Source: Mucilaginibacter xinganensis (GTDB taxonomy: Bacteria > Bacteroidota > Bacteroidia > Sphingobacteriales > Sphingobacteriaceae). Taken from it: a DNA stretch of 64,000 nt. Shown here one piece after another: positions 1 to 8,599 of the stretch (position 1 is the first letter of the stretch; every line of letters begins with the position of its first letter). The DNA lies in the NCBI GenBank assembly GCA_026225055.1, contig JAMFSA010000251.1, positions 1 to 64,000 of the forward strand, given 5' to 3'. The notes beneath the pieces were generated by a model that was given only the letters and a program-made list of their open reading frames with translations, searched no databases and was not told the origin of the DNA. Both the position numbers and the translations under genes were made by a program.

Positions 1-122
1 CGTTCAACTTTTATCTCTTCGCCGGGTAAACAACCCATTTCCATTAGCTTTACCGACATTTCCAGATCTGTAAACTCCTTTACGATCCCTTTTTCGCCTA
101 CTTCAAGTTGTGACAGCCTCAT
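1..122 (-). CDS. feoA: FeoA family protein, partial (N-terminal part only)
   Basis: Reading the minus strand from the ATG at 120-122 gives an open frame to the window edge. It starts MRLSQLEVGEKGIVKEF and continues with a segment ending MEMGCLPGEEIKVE. This is the typical start of FeoA, a small SH3-like cytosolic protein that works with the FeoB ferrous-iron permease. The glycine after the MEM segment and the LPGE turn are family hallmarks. About 40 of the usual 75-85 residues are visible; the rest, and any feoB, lie outside the window. A good Bacteroidetes-type promoter sits just upstream. No Fur box was recognised. Confidence 0.85.
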   Translation of the reverse strand, partial: MRLSQLEVGEKGIVKEFTDLEMSVKLMEMGCLPGEEIKVE

Positions 123-143
123 GTTTATTATCTAATACCTAAG

Positions 144-174
144 CAAATGTACGCTTATTTAAATTAAATCCAAA
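144..174 (-). promoter_or_regulatory. Bacteroidetes-type promoter of feoA
   Basis: On the minus strand TTTG (171-174) is followed after 19 bases by TACATTTG (144-151), which matches the Bacteroidetes -33 TTTG / -7 TAnnTTTG consensus with ideal spacing. The feoA start codon is about 21 bases downstream, so the leader is short. This is a sequence match only. Confidence 0.65.
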
Positions 175-225
175 TAAGGGTAAATAATTTACATGAATGT
201 GATTTGGGGGTATTATCTATAATTC

Positions 226-869
226 TTTCTAAGCGTCATTGCGAAGAATGAAGCAATCCCCGACTATACAGAGCGGCTTGCTTATCGCTCGTAGCCGCTC
301 ATAGCCGCGGAGGCTAGTCCTTTTGTCTTCGCCACAAAAGGACCAAAAAGGCAAGTCAGTAGAAAGGCTTCTTTGCCGCACAGGGCCATACCCTGCAAAT
401 CAGGCAAAACCTGGGCTGCTATATTTTTACCCCGCTGTCGCTACGCACTTTGGCCTTTACCCTTCTGTAAAAATCTGCTATGCCCTGCCATTGCGCACAA
501 GGCCACCATCGTTTTACCTGCTTTCGCCCGAAGCTGTTCTACTGACGGGGAAGAAGAATCCTTAATTGAACCGGAATCAAAAAAGCGTGGGCCCTGACAA
601 CAAGGGCGGGACAGCGTAGAGGCGGGAATGACGGTTTTAGCTTTTTGTGTGATGTGAGGAACGAATGTGACGAACAGCGAAAAAAGCGTGAAGAACCGGC
701 AGGGAGCGTGGAAGCATCCTTGTTGTCTTGACTTTTTTGGTTACTTTTTGTGTCAAAGACAAAAAGTGACTTCTTAGCGAAAAGCGATACCATGAGATAA
801 GTCTACAGCCATGCATATTCGCCCGGCACGGTCGGGGATTGCTTCATTCTTCGCAATGACACTTAGAAA
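226..869. repeat. Dispersed 640-bp MITE-like element with long terminal inverted repeats (copy 1)
   Basis: This gene-free stretch is bounded by inverted repeats of about 38 bp with one mismatch: 226-264, containing GCGTCATTGCGAAGAATGAA, and its reverse complement at 831-869. The interior (about 300-795) recurs in inverted orientation at 8600-9060. No transposase or convincing protein is encoded. The open frames at 323-597 and 539-793 recur only as repeat sequence. It is most likely a non-autonomous mobile element or a large intergenic repeat family. It fills the gap between feoA and the CBS gene. Confidence 0.85.
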
Positions 870-885
870 AGTACGCTACCGCATT

Positions 886-1314
886 CTACGATTGTATATA
901 ACTCTTCAAATGTTCAATCGTTTCCAAATGCGACAAAATGGTTTCGGTAACCAGGTCATTAATGGATATGATTCCCGATAAATGATCCGAAACAAATACC
1001 GGCAAATAGCGGATATTGGTTTCACTCATAATATGCATACATGTTTCTATCGAACTTTCAGGCACTATACGTGGCAGTCCTGTACTCATGATCTCGCGTA
1101 CCGGGGTTTCATGCGATGATTTGCCATGCAGTATTACCTTGCGGGCATAATCCCTTTCGGTAAGCAAGCCCAGGTATTCGCCGTCTTCGGTTATAACTAC
1201 TGAGCCTATATTTCTATCAGCCATCAGCTTCAACGCATCTAAAACAGTGGTATCAGCACTAATTGTGACAACACTGCCACCTTTACGGTTAAGGATATCC
1301 GAAACTTTTTTCAT
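886..1314 (-). CDS. Tandem CBS-domain protein
   Basis: A 142-aa protein made almost entirely of two CBS domains: residues about 8-65 (VVTISADTTVLDALKLMADR, then GSVVITEDGEYLGLLTERDY) and about 72-130 (REIMSTGLPRIVPESSIETC, then LPVFVSDHLSGIISINDLV). Such stand-alone CBS pairs bind adenine nucleotides or similar ligands and act as cytosolic sensors. The partner is unknown. There is no membrane segment or extra catalytic domain, and the length is normal for the family. It is a single gene; the promoter element at 1352-1359 fits it. Confidence 0.9.
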   Translation of the reverse strand: MKKVSDILNRKGGSVVTISADTTVLDALKLMADRNIGSVVITEDGEYLGLLTERDYARKVILHGKSSHETPVREIMSTGLPRIVPESSIETCMHIMSETNIRYLPVFVSDHLSGIISINDLVTETILSHLETIEHLKSYIQS

Positions 1315-1351
1315 AATCTACAGGCAATCTTTTGGTTAATAGTGGTTATAC

Positions 1352-1359
1352 CAAATATA
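1352..1359 (-). promoter_or_regulatory. Putative -7 element of the CBS-protein gene
   Basis: On the minus strand this reads TATATTTG, a full match to TAnnTTTG, about 38 bases upstream of the start codon. The -33 region is T-rich but has no clear TTTG at the expected distance, so only the -7 box is supported. Confidence 0.4.
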
Positions 1360-1529
1360 CAAAATCAATAAAGCAAAACGAAAAAAATACAACAACAGCT
1401 ATTTATAAATGGTAATAAGATTAATACACTTTGGTTAATCGTTTTTGCAAGATTTTTTTTAACTATGTACAAACATTAAAAAGCAATACATTTATACTTC
1501 CAATTGTATCGCCAAAAAACATTTATCTG

Positions 1530-2228
1530 ATGAAAAAAATCTTCATGATCATTGCTGCTGTAGCCGCATTATCTTCTCCGCTTTTAGCGCAAACAAAAAA
1601 CGCTTTATCTGCTTCCGAAAAAAAAGGCGGCTATACCCTGCTTTTTGATGGAAAAACCACCGATGGCTGGCATACCTACCTGGGCAAAGATGCCGGGGCA
1701 TGGCACGTTAATGCCGGTGCATTGCAACTGGATACCACGGCGAAAGGTCAGGGGGATTTGCTAACTGAAAAAGAGTACACCAACTTTGAGTTAAAGCTCG
1801 ACTGGAAAATACCCGTTGGCGGTAATAGCGGTGTTATTTTCGATATTCATGAAGATCCGCAATTTGCTTATACCTTTTTAACCGGTATTGAAATGCAGGT
1901 ATTGGATGATAAAGGCGCCGAGGATAACAAAAAAGCGAATCACCTTGCCGGATCATTATATGATCTGAAAGCTCCTTCACACCCTGCAAAACCTGCCGGC
2001 GAATGGAACTCTATCATCATCCGTAAACTAAATAATCACCTTACTTTTTGGATGAACGGAAAACAAACCGTTGATATACAAATAGGCGGCAAAGAATGGG
2101 ATGAGCTGATCCAGCAAAGTAAGTTTAAAACATGGAAAGCGTTTGCCACCTATCCAACCGGGCATATCTCATTGCAGGCACATGGCGCGGCGGTAGCGTT
2201 CCGTAACATCAGGATAAAACAATTGTAA
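1530..2228 (+). CDS. DUF1080 (3-keto-disaccharide hydrolase-like) secreted protein
   Basis: The open frame begins at 1431, but the start at 1530 is preferred because it gives a standard signal peptide, MKKIFMIIAAVAALSSPLLA then Q. The mature part has the family features LLFDGKTTDGWHTY, GGNSGVIFDI, EMQVLDD, GEWNSIIIRK and a final FRNIRIKQL strand, which form a single concanavalin-like beta sandwich (PF06439). The length (232 aa) is normal. The family cleaves 3-keto-glycosides made by sugar 3-dehydrogenases. A GMC oxidoreductase and its small subunit lie directly downstream on the same strand, which supports that role. The exact sugar is unknown. Confidence 0.85.
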   Translation: MKKIFMIIAAVAALSSPLLAQTKNALSASEKKGGYTLLFDGKTTDGWHTYLGKDAGAWHVNAGALQLDTTAKGQGDLLTEKEYTNFELKLDWKIPVGGNSGVIFDIHEDPQFAYTFLTGIEMQVLDDKGAEDNKKANHLAGSLYDLKAPSHPAKPAGEWNSIIIRKLNNHLTFWMNGKQTVDIQIGGKEWDELIQQSKFKTWKAFATYPTGHISLQAHGAAVAFRNIRIKQL

Positions 2229-2336
2229 ATTTTACTATTATTTGCTGGAATAACAATTTCCTTCAATATATTTAGCATCAAACCATTTAGTCCATTTTTC
2301 ATCTTTTTAAGATAATTTAAGTACATACATTCTCGT

Positions 2337-4073
2337 ATGAGCGATTTGCAGATCAAGAAATCATCAACCACTTACGATGCAGTAATTGTAGGTTCGGGTG
2401 CAGGCGGCGGTATGGCCGGTTATGTTTTAGCCCATGCAGGTTTAAAGGTATTAATGCTGGAAGCGGGGCCGTTTTTCGACCCGCAGAAAAATTCGGCGCA
2501 GTTAAAGTTCTCATGGGAATCACCACGACGCGGTGCAAGCACCGACTCCCGTAATTTTGGTGACTTTGATGCAGCCTTCGGCGGATGGAGTTTAGAGGGC
2601 GAGCCCTACACTACAAAGGATAATACAGACTTTCAATGGTTCCGTTCGCGTATGCTGGGCGGCCGCACTAATCACTGGGGGCGTATCTCATTACGTATGG
2701 GGCCGCATGATTTTCAGCCAAAAGATGGGCTGACTGAAAAATGGCCCATTACCTATGATGACATGAAACCTTTTTATGATAAGGTAGACCGGTTGATAGG
2801 CGTATTCGGCACGGTTGAGGGTTTGGAAAACGAACCGGATGGTATATTTTTACCACCACCAAAGCCCCGGCTAAATGAACTGTATATTAAAGCAGGCGCA
2901 AAAAAGGCCGGTGTTACTGTAATTGCAGGCCGTGGATCAGTTTTAACCGAAGCTTTACCGGGTAACAAGGATCGCGGCGCGTGTTTCTTCTGCGGGCAAT
3001 GTAACCGCAGTTGTAAAATTTACGGCGATTTCTCGTCATCATCATGCCTGGTTATCCCGGCTATGAAAACCGGCAATTTAAAGGTAATATCTAACGCAAT
3101 GGTACGCGAAGTACTAACTGATAAGGAAGGTGCAGCAACAGGCGTATCATACATCAGTAAAGATGATATGCAGGAGTACCAGGTAAATGGCAAAATAGTA
3201 ATATTAGGTGCCAGCGCTTGTGAATCAGCCCGCTTGCTTCTTAACTCAAAGTCAGCGGCACATCCCGGTGGATTGGCTAACAGCAGCGGTATTGTAGGTA
3301 AATATCTGCATGATTCTACCGGCTCTGGTGCCAGTGGATGGTTGCCGCAGCTGATGGACCGCAAACGTTATAACGAAGATGGTGTGGGTAGTGTTCATAT
3401 CTACTCGCCGTGGTGGCTGGATAATAAGAAACTGGATTTCCCACGCGGGTACCATATTGAATATGGTGGCGGATTGCACATGCCGGGCTACGGCTTTGGT
3501 GGTGGCATACAGCACATGAACGGTGCGGTAGCGGGACGTGACGGCAAAATGAAGGAAGCCGGAGGTTTTGGCGCAGGCTTAAAAGATGATTACCGTCGCT
3601 TTTATGGCGTTAATATAGGCATGGCCGGTCGTGGTACCGCTATTGCCCGCGAGGATAATTATTGCGAGATAGACCCTGATGTGGTTGATAAATTCGGTAT
3701 CCCGGTACTGCGTTTCCATTACAAATGGGCTCCTGATGAAATTAAACAGGCCAAGCACATGCAGGACACCTTTCAGGAGATCATGCACCATATGGGCGCT
3801 ATTGCCGATGCACCTGCGGGTAAGGATACCAGCTACGGACTGGAAGCGCCGGGTGTAATTATACACGAAGTGGGTACCGTACGCATGGGCGACGATCCTA
3901 AAAAATCGGCATTAAATAAATACTGCCAGGCGCATGATTGCAACAACTTGTTTGTGGTTGATGCCGCGCCGTTTGTACAGCAGGGCGATAAAAATGCTAC
4001 CTGGACCATCCTTGCGCTATCAATGCGTACCGCGGAATATATTTTGTCTCAAAGAAAAAAATTAAACGTTTAG
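2337..4073 (+). CDS. GMC-family FAD oxidoreductase, likely glycoside 3-dehydrogenase large subunit
   Basis: A 578-aa GMC oxidoreductase. The FAD-binding Rossmann motif VIVGSGAGGGMAGYVL lies near residues 16-32, followed by LMLEAGP. The GMC C-terminal region has HEVGTVRMGDD, then NLFVVDAAPF and NATWTILALSMRTAEYI, which contain the catalytic His/Asn region. A cysteine cluster, ACFFCGQCNRSC (Cys216, 219, 222, 226), lies where sugar dehydrogenases of this type bind an iron-sulfur cluster for electron transfer. No signal peptide of its own is seen; export with the Tat-type small subunit encoded 4 bp downstream is plausible. The substrate is not known; C3 oxidation is inferred from the DUF1080 neighbour. 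Confidence 0.88.
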   Translation: MSDLQIKKSSTTYDAVIVGSGAGGGMAGYVLAHAGLKVLMLEAGPFFDPQKNSAQLKFSWESPRRGASTDSRNFGDFDAAFGGWSLEGEPYTTKDNTDFQWFRSRMLGGRTNHWGRISLRMGPHDFQPKDGLTEKWPITYDDMKPFYDKVDRLIGVFGTVEGLENEPDGIFLPPPKPRLNELYIKAGAKKAGVTVIAGRGSVLTEALPGNKDRGACFFCGQCNRSCKIYGDFSSSSCLVIPAMKTGNLKVISNAMVREVLTDKEGAATGVSYISKDDMQEYQVNGKIVILGASACESARLLLNSKSAAHPGGLANSSGIVGKYLHDSTGSGASGWLPQLMDRKRYNEDGVGSVHIYSPWWLDNKKLDFPRGYHIEYGGGLHMPGYGFGGGIQHMNGAVAGRDGKMKEAGGFGAGLKDDYRRFYGVNIGMAGRGTAIAREDNYCEIDPDVVDKFGIPVLRFHYKWAPDEIKQAKHMQDTFQEIMHHMGAIADAPAGKDTSYGLEAPGVIIHEVGTVRMGDDPKKSALNKYCQAHDCNNLFVVDAAPFVQQGDKNATWTILALSMRTAEYILSQRKKLNV

Positions 4074-4077
4074 CATC

Positions 4078-4719
4078 ATGAACAGACGTGAATCCCTAAG
4101 AACCATTGGTTTAGGCACCCTTGCAACAGGTTTATTGCTTGATGCTTCGTGTAAAACGGATACTAAAAAACAAGGCGAGGTAACCACCCCGCAGGAAACC
4201 GCAGCAGCCGATCCTGCACGTACACCGTACGAACTGGAACGAGAGAAAAAGCTGAACGCCGAAAAATTCTTCAACGAGCATGAGATCAAAACTATTACTG
4301 TTTTGGTTGATATCATTATCCCGAAAGACGATAAATCAGGCAGTGCATCTGATGCCAAGGTGCCCGATTTTATTGAATTTATAGTAAAGGATATGCCTGA
4401 GCACCAAACACCGCTGCGCGGCGGCCTGCGCTGGCTCGACCTGCAAAGTTTAAACCGGTATAACAATACCTTCAGAGAATCATCGGCCCAACAACAAATA
4501 GATATGGTTACCCTAATAGCCTACCCCAAAAAAGCCGCGCCGGAACTGGCCCAGGGCGTAAGCTTCTTTAATCGCATGCGCGATCTTACAGCCACCGGCT
4601 TCTTCAGTTCACAAATTGGCATGAAGGATCTGGGCTACGTAGGCAACGCCCCCAACAAATGGGAAGGCGTACCCGTCGATGTGTTGAAAGCGCATGGGTT
4701 TGATACCGTTTGGGGATAA
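4078..4719 (+). CDS. Gluconate 2-dehydrogenase subunit 3 family protein (Tat lipoprotein-like)
   Basis: A 213-aa protein beginning MNRRESLRTIGLGTLATGL, with a twin arginine, a hydrophobic stretch and a possible lipobox (LLDASC, Cys at about residue 25), so it is probably exported folded and lipidated. The body (FFNEHEIKTITVLVDIIIPK, then PDFIEFIVKD and the GLRWLD segment) matches the small subunit of GMC-type dehydrogenases (PF13618). It starts 4 bp after the GMC gene, so the two are co-translated and very likely form one periplasmic complex, with this subunit supplying the signal peptide. Confidence 0.85.
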   Translation: MNRRESLRTIGLGTLATGLLLDASCKTDTKKQGEVTTPQETAAADPARTPYELEREKKLNAEKFFNEHEIKTITVLVDIIIPKDDKSGSASDAKVPDFIEFIVKDMPEHQTPLRGGLRWLDLQSLNRYNNTFRESSAQQQIDMVTLIAYPKKAAPELAQGVSFFNRMRDLTATGFFSSQIGMKDLGYVGNAPNKWEGVPVDVLKAHGFDTVWG

Positions 4720-4734
4720 TTTCAGTACTGATTC

Positions 4735-4786
4735 GTTAGTAATTAATGCCAAACTCACTAACAAAGGGATGGCACTAATTACTAAT
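4735..4786. terminator. Stem-loop between convergent genes
   Basis: Imperfect inverted repeat: arm GTTAGTAATTAATGCCA (4735-4751) and arm TGGCACTAATTACTAAT (4770-4786), separated by 18 bases. It lies between the converging subunit-3 gene and the AT-rich ATPase/TOPRIM operon and reaches into the stop codon of the latter. A bidirectional terminator is likely, though there is no strong T-run. It could also mark the edge of the inserted AT-rich block. Confidence 0.45.
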
Positions 4787-5666
4787 GCATTGAATATTTT
4801 TCAATAATCAATGCAAACAAAGCTTCTTCCTTCAATTTACTAAAGTCTATGCATTGAAACAATGTTCGTTCAAGTGTTTCAAGTGTAAGACCAATATGAT
4901 TTTTAATCTTATTGATGAATTGAAAAAACAAGTTAATAAAATCATGCCCGCGAATTGCTTTTTTTACCTCTAATGGTAAATTTACTTTTAAATCTTCAAA
5001 ATAAGATTGATATTCAGGCAATTCAGCCATTTTACGCGTATTGTTAAGAACTTTTTTTATATGATCGTAAGCTACAAAAGACACGCTGCATCCTGGCTTA
5101 TCAATCAAAACTGTTTTTTCAAACGGAGTGAATTTTTCTGATGAAACGATACTGTCCTTATTAAGTGTCAGTCTTACTAAAAATTTATCGATTAAAACTG
5201 GATTAAGTCTTTTTAATGTTTCATCTCCATTTATAGGAAAAGTGTGTAATATATTGTTATAGAAAATATCAATAGTATGCGAATTATATAGGTATAGTTC
5301 TAAACTATTATAATCTGTATAGAGTATGTATTCACCTGTAAGCATTGAATCTAAAATCTCATCAAAATCTCGATCAATTATAATACTTACCCCATCAAGA
5401 GGCTCAACAAAAGTTTCTTCTAGCGTTTTATTTAAAGCTATTAGTTTAGCTCTATTATTTGATTTAATATCTGAAAAATCTTTGTAAAGTGCTTTGAAGT
5501 CTATCTCATGAACTTCTATTATTTTTACGTCAGGTAAATTGTTCTTTTCTACAAACCGTTGTAAAACTAATTTATCACTTATGCCCTCAACAAATATATC
5601 TTTAGTCTTTGGCTCCAATTTATAAAGTAGTAATAACTCATCTATTGAACGTTGCAATTCATTCAT
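4782..5666 (-). CDS. DUF4435/TOPRIM-like protein, second gene of a PARIS-like defence operon (AriB-like)
   Basis: The chosen start (ATG at 5664-5666) gives 294 aa and overlaps the end of the upstream ATPase gene by 8 bases (ATGAATGA), a typical coupled junction; an earlier ATG at 5711 would overlap by 53. From this start the motif FVEGISDK has its glutamate at residue 27, and IIIDRDFDE gives D98 and D100. This is the E...DxD pattern of TOPRIM nucleases and DUF4435 proteins. In PARIS systems AriB is a TOPRIM-type nuclease held by the AriA ATPase and released when a phage anti-restriction protein is sensed. The size and gene order fit. Family placement is by motif only; other ATPase/TOPRIM pairs are possible. 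Confidence 0.65.
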   Translation of the reverse strand: MNELQRSIDELLLLYKLEPKTKDIFVEGISDKLVLQRFVEKNNLPDVKIIEVHEIDFKALYKDFSDIKSNNRAKLIALNKTLEETFVEPLDGVSIIIDRDFDEILDSMLTGEYILYTDYNSLELYLYNSHTIDIFYNNILHTFPINGDETLKRLNPVLIDKFLVRLTLNKDSIVSSEKFTPFEKTVLIDKPGCSVSFVAYDHIKKVLNNTRKMAELPEYQSYFEDLKVNLPLEVKKAIRGHDFINLFFQFINKIKNHIGLTLETLERTLFQCIDFSKLKEEALFALIIEKYSMH

Positions 5667-6990
5667 TAATTGAAATATTATATAGTTTATATACTGAATT
5701 ACTATTTCCACTTAATAGTTCAATTGAATGGGACGCAAAAATGAATTGAACTCTTTTATTGATTGCAAATCCTAACAATGTATTGATAAGTTTTCGTTGC
5801 CATTTTACATTTAAAGAAATTTCGGGCTCATCAATAATGAAAATGGTAGATTGTTCACTTGAAGTAATGACATTGCTAAATAAGTGTAATAATTGTTTTT
5901 CCCCAGAAGATAAAGTATGGAAATCAATTGGTTCTTTCAATAAGTTATGGGTAAGTATAAACCCTCTATCAATATTATAAGATATGGTTTTATCTGAAAA
6001 ATAACTATTAATACTATCTAAAAACTTAGATAAAACATTTTGCACATTACTCAAAGAGTCTAATCTCCCTCGAATACCGTCAATGTAAGGTTCTAATATA
6101 TTATAAATTAAAACCCTGTTGGATTCAGTCGCAGTTACCAATGCTACTTCAATTTCTTCAATTTCTATTTCTGAAATTAAACCACTTTCATAATAATCCA
6201 AACTTTCTCTTCTTATCTTATTTATTTTTTCAACCAGTGTTTTTATTTGTCGCGGATTTACATTATTTATTTTAGGCGTAGATATTTGTTTTACTAACTT
6301 AGTGTAAATCGTATTTGCATTTTCTTCTCCCGCCTTAGAACCTTTTAATGCGTTACTTTTAATCCAATTTTCAAGTTTTCTAATAGAAAAATCTAGATTG
6401 TCTTCAGCATCAGATTCATTTGATGACTCAAACTCAAGACCCCGTCCAGATGCGGACGCAATTATTCGCCGCCTCTTCTTAGTCAGTTCCTGCTCAGCAA
6501 ACGAAAGTATTTTTCTGTCATCAGATAAAAAATTAATTGTAATGTTTAACCTTTTTATTTTTCTTAAAAATTCTAAATACTTTTCTTCCAAAATCGGCGT
6601 ATCATGCATTCTTATTAACCCTTCGGAATTTACCTCTAGCAAAACTTTATAGGTAATTTGACCTTGAACAATCGCTAGTGTATATGATCCGGTTAGAGCA
6701 TTCCCTTTTCTTAAAGCAGATACAATAGTACCGTCATTTAGCGTGACAACAAGCTTATTGAATTTAATCTCAGACAATTTTGTTTTGTGACCACTTCTAT
6801 TAATAGGTGATAACAAATAAAAAATCATTTTTAAAAGCGTTGTTTTTCCTGATCCATTATCGCCATATATAATTAATAAAGGATTTGTTGCTGTCTCTTT
6901 TTCTGATTGATCTATACAGTAATTATAATATCCAAAAAGACCAAAAACTTCAATTTTTTTTAATTTCCTGTCAATATAGTCGTTTTCCAT
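5659..6990 (-). CDS. ABC-type AAA ATPase, first gene of a PARIS-like defence operon (AriA-like)
   Basis: A 443-aa cytosolic ATPase of the AAA_15/AAA_21 (SMC/OLD-like) type. Visible motifs are Walker A GDNGSGKTT (43-51), ABC signature LSSGEKQ (360-366), Walker B FIIDEPEISL (384-393, catalytic E388) and H-loop FASHS (His421). A charged, partly coiled middle region (about 170-330) separates the two halves. It is translationally coupled to the DUF4435 gene. An ATPase of this size followed by DUF4435 is the layout of the anti-phage system PARIS. The region is much more AT-rich than its flanks (one hand-counted line, 5701-5760, is 17/60 GC; 7261-7320 is 28/60), which suggests acquisition by transfer. 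Confidence 0.7.
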   Translation of the reverse strand: MENDYIDRKLKKIEVFGLFGYYNYCIDQSEKETATNPLLIIYGDNGSGKTTLLKMIFYLLSPINRSGHKTKLSEIKFNKLVVTLNDGTIVSALRKGNALTGSYTLAIVQGQITYKVLLEVNSEGLIRMHDTPILEEKYLEFLRKIKRLNITINFLSDDRKILSFAEQELTKKRRRIIASASGRGLEFESSNESDAEDNLDFSIRKLENWIKSNALKGSKAGEENANTIYTKLVKQISTPKINNVNPRQIKTLVEKINKIRRESLDYYESGLISEIEIEEIEVALVTATESNRVLIYNILEPYIDGIRGRLDSLSNVQNVLSKFLDSINSYFSDKTISYNIDRGFILTHNLLKEPIDFHTLSSGEKQLLHLFSNVITSSEQSTIFIIDEPEISLNVKWQRKLINTLLGFAINKRVQFIFASHSIELLSGNSNSVYKLYNISINE

Positions 6991-7090
6991 GTGTCAATTT
7001 TAGTAAAGAAATTAAAGGTATTATTTAAATCCAACAAAGGATTATGTTTTTTACCAATCATTTATTCAAAACACTTTCCACTCTGCTCTT

Positions 7091-7174
7091 TGTTGGTGTT
7101 GTCACCAACAAACCACTGGTCTAAGTTTAGCGAATCGAACTTAGACCCAAAATGTATAAAGCACCCTGCTTTAT
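7091..7174. repeat. Dispersed double-hairpin repeat, copy A
   Basis: A run of three hairpins: TGTTGGTG/CACCAACA (7091-7110), GGTCTAAGTT/AACTTAGACC (7118-7127 and 7138-7147) and ATAAAGCA/TGCTTTAT (7156-7174). The second and third match the family seen at 58735, 59270 and 62357. It lies about 100 bases upstream of the minus-strand ATPase gene, between it and the plus-strand NtrC-type regulator. Confidence 0.7.
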
Positions 7175-7221
7175 TTCCAATCCCCGATTAAATTCTCACA
7201 TTTGCAAAAAAATCTGTTTCC

Positions 7222-8568
7222 ATGTCGAAAGGTAAATTACTGGTTATTGATGATGAGGAGCGCTTACGTAAGCTGCTGGCCCGTATTTTACAGTTGGAAG
7301 ATTTTGATGTACTGGAAGCCGCAAACGCCAAAGATGGCCTCCGCAAACTGGAGCATGAGGTGGTTGATGTGGTCATCAGCGATGTAAAGCTGCCCGATGC
7401 TAATGGTATCGAACTTACAAAAACCATAAAGGCATCCTACCCTGCAATAGAAATCATCGTGCTAACTGCCTACGGCACTATTAACGATGGTGTTACCGCG
7501 ATTAAGAACGGCGCTTTCGATTACATCACCAAAGGCGACGATAATGAAAAAATAATCCCGCTGGTAAACAAGGCCATGGATAAGGCCATATTACAGCGCC
7601 GCGTGCTGGAACTGGAAAGCAAGCTGAATAATAAATTTGGGTTCGACCGGATCATCGGCACTTCACCGGCTATTACCGCGGCTATTAAACTGGCTCAGCG
7701 TGTGGCTACTACCGATACCACGGTAATGATACTGGGCGAAACCGGCACAGGTAAAGAAGTTTTTGCCGAGGCTATCCACCAGGCCAGTCCGCGCAACAAT
7801 AAACCATTTGTGGCTATTAATTGCAGCGCCTTTACTAAGGAATTATTAGAGAGCGAATTATTCGGCCATAAAGCCGGGGCATTTACCGGTGCCGTTAAAG
7901 ATAAAAAAGGCTTGTTTGAAGAGGCAAACGGAGGCACTATTTTCCTGGATGAGCTTGGCGAACTGGACCACGACCTGCAAGCCAAACTGCTACGTGTATT
8001 GGAATCACAGCAATTCATCAAGATTGGCGATACCAAAACCACTAAAGTTAATGTGCGCATACTGGCAGCAACCAATCGTAATTTGCAGGACGAGGTAGCG
8101 AAGGAACATTTCCGCTCGGATCTATTTTATCGCCTATCCGTTTTCCAGATCATATTGCCCGCCATCCGCGACCGCAAGCAGGATATCGGCCCGATAGCCA
8201 AAAGTTTTGTACAGCATTTTGCAGCTAAGGTAAATAAGCAGATCACAGGTTTTACCGATGATTTCCTGCAAAAATTGCAAGCCTACAACTGGCCCGGCAA
8301 CGTGCGTGAATTGAAAAACATTATAGAGCGCGCGGTTATTCTTTGCGATACCCACGAGCTGGACGCTTCACTCCTGCCCTATGAGTTTGACTCATCCCCC
8401 GCAAAATCAAACGGAAATCTGTCCGCATTTGATCTTTCATCAGTCGAAAAACTGCATATCCAGCGTGTACTCAATCACACCCAAAGCAACCGCGCCGAAG
8501 CTGCAAGGCTGTTGAATATTGGGATTGCTACGCTGTATAGGAAGTTGAAGGAATACGGGCTGGAGTAA
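7222..8568 (+). CDS. Sigma-54-dependent NtrC-family response regulator
   Basis: A 448-aa regulator with all three domains. The receiver domain has acidic D10/D11 and phospho-acceptor D54 in ISDVKLPDANG. The AAA+ domain has Walker A GETGTGKE near residue 172, the sigma-54 contact loop GAFTGA near 219, and Walker B GGTIFLDELGEL. The C-terminal Fis-type helix-turn-helix is NRAEAARLLNIGIATLYRKL. It activates RpoN-dependent promoters after phosphorylation. No kinase gene is adjacent. The closest is the histidine kinase at 15198 in the kdp block, and no KdpE-type regulator is present, so this gene is the likely controller of kdp. The start 7222 begins MSKGKLLVIDDE, a normal receiver N-terminus. Confidence 0.92.
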   Translation: MSKGKLLVIDDEERLRKLLARILQLEDFDVLEAANAKDGLRKLEHEVVDVVISDVKLPDANGIELTKTIKASYPAIEIIVLTAYGTINDGVTAIKNGAFDYITKGDDNEKIIPLVNKAMDKAILQRRVLELESKLNNKFGFDRIIGTSPAITAAIKLAQRVATTDTTVMILGETGTGKEVFAEAIHQASPRNNKPFVAINCSAFTKELLESELFGHKAGAFTGAVKDKKGLFEEANGGTIFLDELGELDHDLQAKLLRVLESQQFIKIGDTKTTKVNVRILAATNRNLQDEVAKEHFRSDLFYRLSVFQIILPAIRDRKQDIGPIAKSFVQHFAAKVNKQITGFTDDFLQKLQAYNWPGNVRELKNIIERAVILCDTHELDASLLPYEFDSSPAKSNGNLSAFDLSSVEKLHIQRVLNHTQSNRAEAARLLNIGIATLYRKLKEYGLE

Positions 8569-8599
8569 GTAAGCCCTTTATACAGCGTTAATTATCGCA

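Noticed and set aside
323..793. Open frames at 323-565, 373-597 (plus) and 539-793 (minus)
   Set aside because: They lie wholly inside a dispersed repeat, overlap each other, look like no protein family, and recur only as repeat DNA at 8600-9149.
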